Shown here piece after piece: positions 62,153-64,000 of a stretch of DNA of 64,000 bases. The notes under the pieces were generated by a model that saw only the letters and a list, made by a program, of their open reading frames with translations, searched no databases and was not told the origin of the DNA. This DNA is from Granulosicoccus sp036478565 (GTDB lineage: Bacteria > Pseudomonadota > Gammaproteobacteria > Granulosicoccales > Granulosicoccaceae), in contig OZ245050.1 of the NCBI GenBank assembly GCA_965224525.1, positions 1,054,001-1,118,000 on the forward strand. Reading direction: 5' to 3'. Position 1 is the stretch's first letter; every line of letters starts with the position of its first letter. Both the position numbers and the translations under genes were made by a program.

Positions 62153-62482
62153 ATGAGTGCCAGTCCAGAGTTTATTGCATATATTAAAGAGCTATTCATG
62201 CCATTAGGAAACCTTGAGAATGGAAGGTTTTTTGGTGGTTTTTCATTTAAAAGCGATTCAAAACAATTTGCCATGATTATGGGAAATACATTGTATTTCT
62301 GCGTCAACGATGAAACCCGGATAAAGTACGAAGCTAAGGGAATGGAACCCTTTTCATATGCCACAAAGAAACGCAGAGTTAAAGTAAAGAAATACTACTC
62401 TGTACCGGCTGAACTCTTCGATGACCAGGAACTATTGATAGCGTGGGCAAAAGAGGCTATCGAATCGGCGTGTAATTCCTGA
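62153..62482 (+). CDS. TfoX N-terminal domain protein
   Basis: The 109-residue protein begins MSASPEFIAYIKELFMPLGNLENGRFFGGFSFKSDSKQFAMIMGNTLYFCVNDETR, the TfoX/Sxy N-terminal fold linked to competence regulation. The C-terminal TfoX domain is absent, so a competence role is not assured. Codon use is AT-rich. ATG at 62153 is preferred over a TTG at 62141. Confidence 0.85.
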   Translation: MSASPEFIAYIKELFMPLGNLENGRFFGGFSFKSDSKQFAMIMGNTLYFCVNDETRIKYEAKGMEPFSYATKKRRVKVKKYYSVPAELFDDQELLIAWAKEAIESACNS

Positions 62483-62537
62483 TAGTTTAATCACCACCAA
62501 CCAGATTCCCAACAGTGATTCTGCAAACAGCTTCGGT

Positions 62538-62648
62538 ATGAGTTCCCTCAAAAAAAAAGATCGAGAAGCGTGGGCGGAACTGGCGCGTACAATTTCCGAG
62601 GAAGGAAGCGAATCCCTGAACACGCTGCCTGAAGTCACAAGAATTTGA
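62538..62648 (+). CDS. Small ORF, 36 residues, unrecognised
   Basis: The frame from ATG 62538 reads MSSLKKKDREAWAELARTISEEGSES with a charged helical look and a stop at 62646-62648. It has no clear ribosome site. It could be a real small protein or the remnant of a gene. The rest of the 62483-62783 gap holds the feoA promoter region. Confidence 0.25.
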   Translation: MSSLKKKDREAWAELARTISEEGSESLNTLPEVTRI

Positions 62649-62720
62649 TGCTCGTCAGATTCTCAAATTGGCAACATGGTAATTTGCAGCATATTACAAC
62701 ATCTTGATAAAAACATTGTT

Positions 62721-62739
62721 GCAAATGAGTTTTATTCGC
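62721..62739. promoter_or_regulatory. Candidate Fur box before feoA
   Basis: GCAAATGAGTTTTATTCGC matches the Fur consensus at about 11 of 19 positions and shares the core TTGCAAATGA with the site before the imelysin operon. It is followed by GCATTAGCATTAGCAT. Iron regulation of feo by Fur is known in other gammaproteobacteria. Confidence 0.55.
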
Positions 62740-62783
62740 ATTAGCATTAGCATCAATCGTTATTTGATATCCGAGCGTCTCCT

Positions 62784-63062
62784 GTGAACAAGGCCACTGC
62801 CACCGAGGGTGATATCTGCCCGTTGAACGAGTTGTCCATTGGCGACTTTGCCCGGGTGATTGATGTTCAGGGTGGCCGAAAAATGATTCGTCAATTAATG
62901 GGACTGGGCCTGAAAACGGGTTCTGAAGTCATGGTTTTGCATCGACGCGGACAGGGCGTTGTAGTGGGCAGTGGCGGTAACCGTATAGCCATTGGCGAAA
63001 GCGTTGCCAGCAGTGTGATCATGCGATTCCTGTGCATTGCAGCCAGCGGCGAAGAGACGTGA
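62784..63062 (+). CDS. feoA: Ferrous iron transport protein A
   Basis: The 92-residue SH3-like protein has PLNELSIGDFARVIDVQGGRKMIRQLMGLGLKTGSEVMVLHRRGQG and the terminal IAIGESVASSVIMRFL. It assists FeoB in Fe(II) uptake. It starts with GTG at 62784 and its stop overlaps the feoB start by four bases (GTGA). Confidence 0.94.
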   Translation: MNKATATEGDICPLNELSIGDFARVIDVQGGRKMIRQLMGLGLKTGSEVMVLHRRGQGVVVGSGGNRIAIGESVASSVIMRFLCIAASGEET

Positions 63063-64000
63063 ACATTGCCCTGGCGGGTAACCCCAACTGCGGCAAGTCG
63101 GCGTTGTTCAATACGTTTACCGGCATTCGACAAAAGACCGGTAATTGGCCGGGTGTCACCGTTGAGCGCAAGGAAGGTCACTTTCAGTTGCAGGGTAAGG
63201 AGGTGGTGGCCATTGACCTGCCGGGTATCTATTCGCTGGATGCCGGCTCGCCGGACGAGACCGTGACTCGTGATTATCTGCTCTCGCGGCAAGCCGATGT
63301 CATCATTAATGTCATTGATGCGACGAATCTGGAACGCAATCTCTATCTCACCGTGCAAATGCTGGAGATGGATGTCCCGATGGTCATCGCACTAAACATG
63401 ATGGATGTTGCCCGGCGTCGCGGTATACGCATCAATATAAAGAAGCTGACTGAGAAGTTGGGTTGCCCTGTTATCCCAGTTATTGCAATCAAGTCCGAGG
63501 GGCTGGTTGAGCTCAAGGAAGCCATTGCTGCGGCGGCAAGCGGCAAACAGCTAACGGGTTATCGGCTCGCCCATGAAGAGGCTGTAGAGCAGGCTATTGC
63601 TGATATGATTGATGACATACAGTGTAATGATGAACTGTGCGCTAAACACTGGATCGCGCTAAAAATGCTGGAAGGCGACGATGATGTGCTGGAACACGCT
63701 GATCGAGCGCTGAAAGACAAGGTGGCCGTCTGGCAAAAATCCATTCTGGACCGCTCCGGCGAGGACGCGGATATCCATATTGCCAGCAGCCGGTTCAGTC
63801 ACGCGCATGTACTCGCCCAAACTGTCGTCAGTGAGAAGGGCAGAATCGGCAAAACACTGACAGATCGTATTGACCGGGCTGTCCTGAGTCGTTGGTTCGG
63901 TATTCCGATATTCATGACCGTCATGTACCTGATGTTCATGTTTACGATCAACATCGGCGGCGCCTTTATTGATTTTTTCGATGGTGTGGCAGGCGCACTG
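63059..64000 (+). CDS. feoB: Ferrous iron transport protein B (partial, N-terminal 314 residues)
   Basis: FeoB is the inner membrane Fe(II) permease with an N-terminal G domain. It starts with GTG at 63059. The G1 motif GNPNCGKSALFNTFTG is at residues 7 onward; the G2 loop NWPGVTVERKEG follows, then G3 (DLPGIYSL) and G4 (NMMD). A helical GDI domain (about 165-265) follows, and the first membrane segment begins at about 285. The rest of the membrane domain lies beyond the window end. Confidence 0.96.
   Translation, partial: MNIALAGNPNCGKSALFNTFTGIRQKTGNWPGVTVERKEGHFQLQGKEVVAIDLPGIYSLDAGSPDETVTRDYLLSRQADVIINVIDATNLERNLYLTVQMLEMDVPMVIALNMMDVARRRGIRINIKKLTEKLGCPVIPVIAIKSEGLVELKEAIAAAASGKQLTGYRLAHEEAVEQAIADMIDDIQCNDELCAKHWIALKMLEGDDDVLEHADRALKDKVAVWQKSILDRSGEDADIHIASSRFSHAHVLAQTVVSEKGRIGKTLTDRIDRAVLSRWFGIPIFMTVMYLMFMFTINIGGAFIDFFDGVAGAL

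Overview
The window is 64 kb of chromosome from a free-living, probably marine, Gram-negative gammaproteobacterium of roughly 50-55 % GC. The evidence is synteny: map/glnD, then rpsB-tsf-pyrH-frr-uppS-cdsA-dxr-rseP-bamA-skp-lpxD-fabZ-lpxA, surE-pcm-nlpD-rpoS, hom-thrC, aat/trxB, ftsK-lolA-rarA and feoAB. All of these occur in gammaproteobacterial gene order. I cannot name a genus from sequence alone. RpoS, lipid A genes, Lol/Bam parts, a chitobiase-type hexosaminidase, a polysaccharide lyase and a TRAP transporter fit a marine heterotroph.

Layout. 1-2.5 kb: glnD (cut by the window edge) and map on the minus strand. 2.7-15.4 kb: a long plus-strand housekeeping run for translation, isoprenoid and phospholipid synthesis, envelope biogenesis and lipid A. 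15.4-20.7 kb: the usual lpxA-lpxB junction is broken by a ThuA-domain lipoprotein. lpxB is inverted and lies downstream of a DegT aminotransferase and an astacin protease. 20.7-29.2 kb: accessory genes, namely a LamG/polysaccharide lyase, a GH20 hexosaminidase, an AT-rich acyltransferase-3 gene, a DMT exporter and an M42 peptidase. 29.2-34.0 kb: tRNA-Arg(CCU), a YheT hydrolase, surE-pcm-nlpD-rpoS. 34.0-37.4 kb: an Mth938-type gene, hom and thrC, with a 169-bp hairpin (MITE-like) element directly in front of thrC.

37.5-43.8 kb: GFA and GST proteins, a DapA-family aldolase divergent from a TRAP transporter, a novel lipoprotein and ArsC. 44.0-49.2 kb: an apparently Fur-controlled iron operon, comprising a small Cys-rich protein, imelysin, a di-heme DUF1111 protein, a second imelysin and DUF1513. 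49.2-51.9 kb: a LysR regulator divergent from VOC, nitroreductase and a frameshifted flavodoxin-fold oxidoreductase. 52.0-54.9 kb: trxB, a FemAB-like protein and aat on the minus strand. 55.2-62.1 kb: ftsK-lolA ... rarA, with about 2 kb of AT-rich accessory genes inserted between lolA and rarA and carrying an attC-like palindrome. 62.1-64 kb: a TfoX-domain protein, a Fur-type site and feoA-feoB (feoB cut by the window end).

The items most worth a second look are the Fur/imelysin operon with its coupled Cys-rich small protein, the hairpin element that abuts the thrC start codon, the cassette-like island with an attC-like site, the rearranged lpxB locus with a sugar aminotransferase, and the 60-bp tandem repeats that extend ribosomal protein S2. 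Several essential genes appear to start with TTG.
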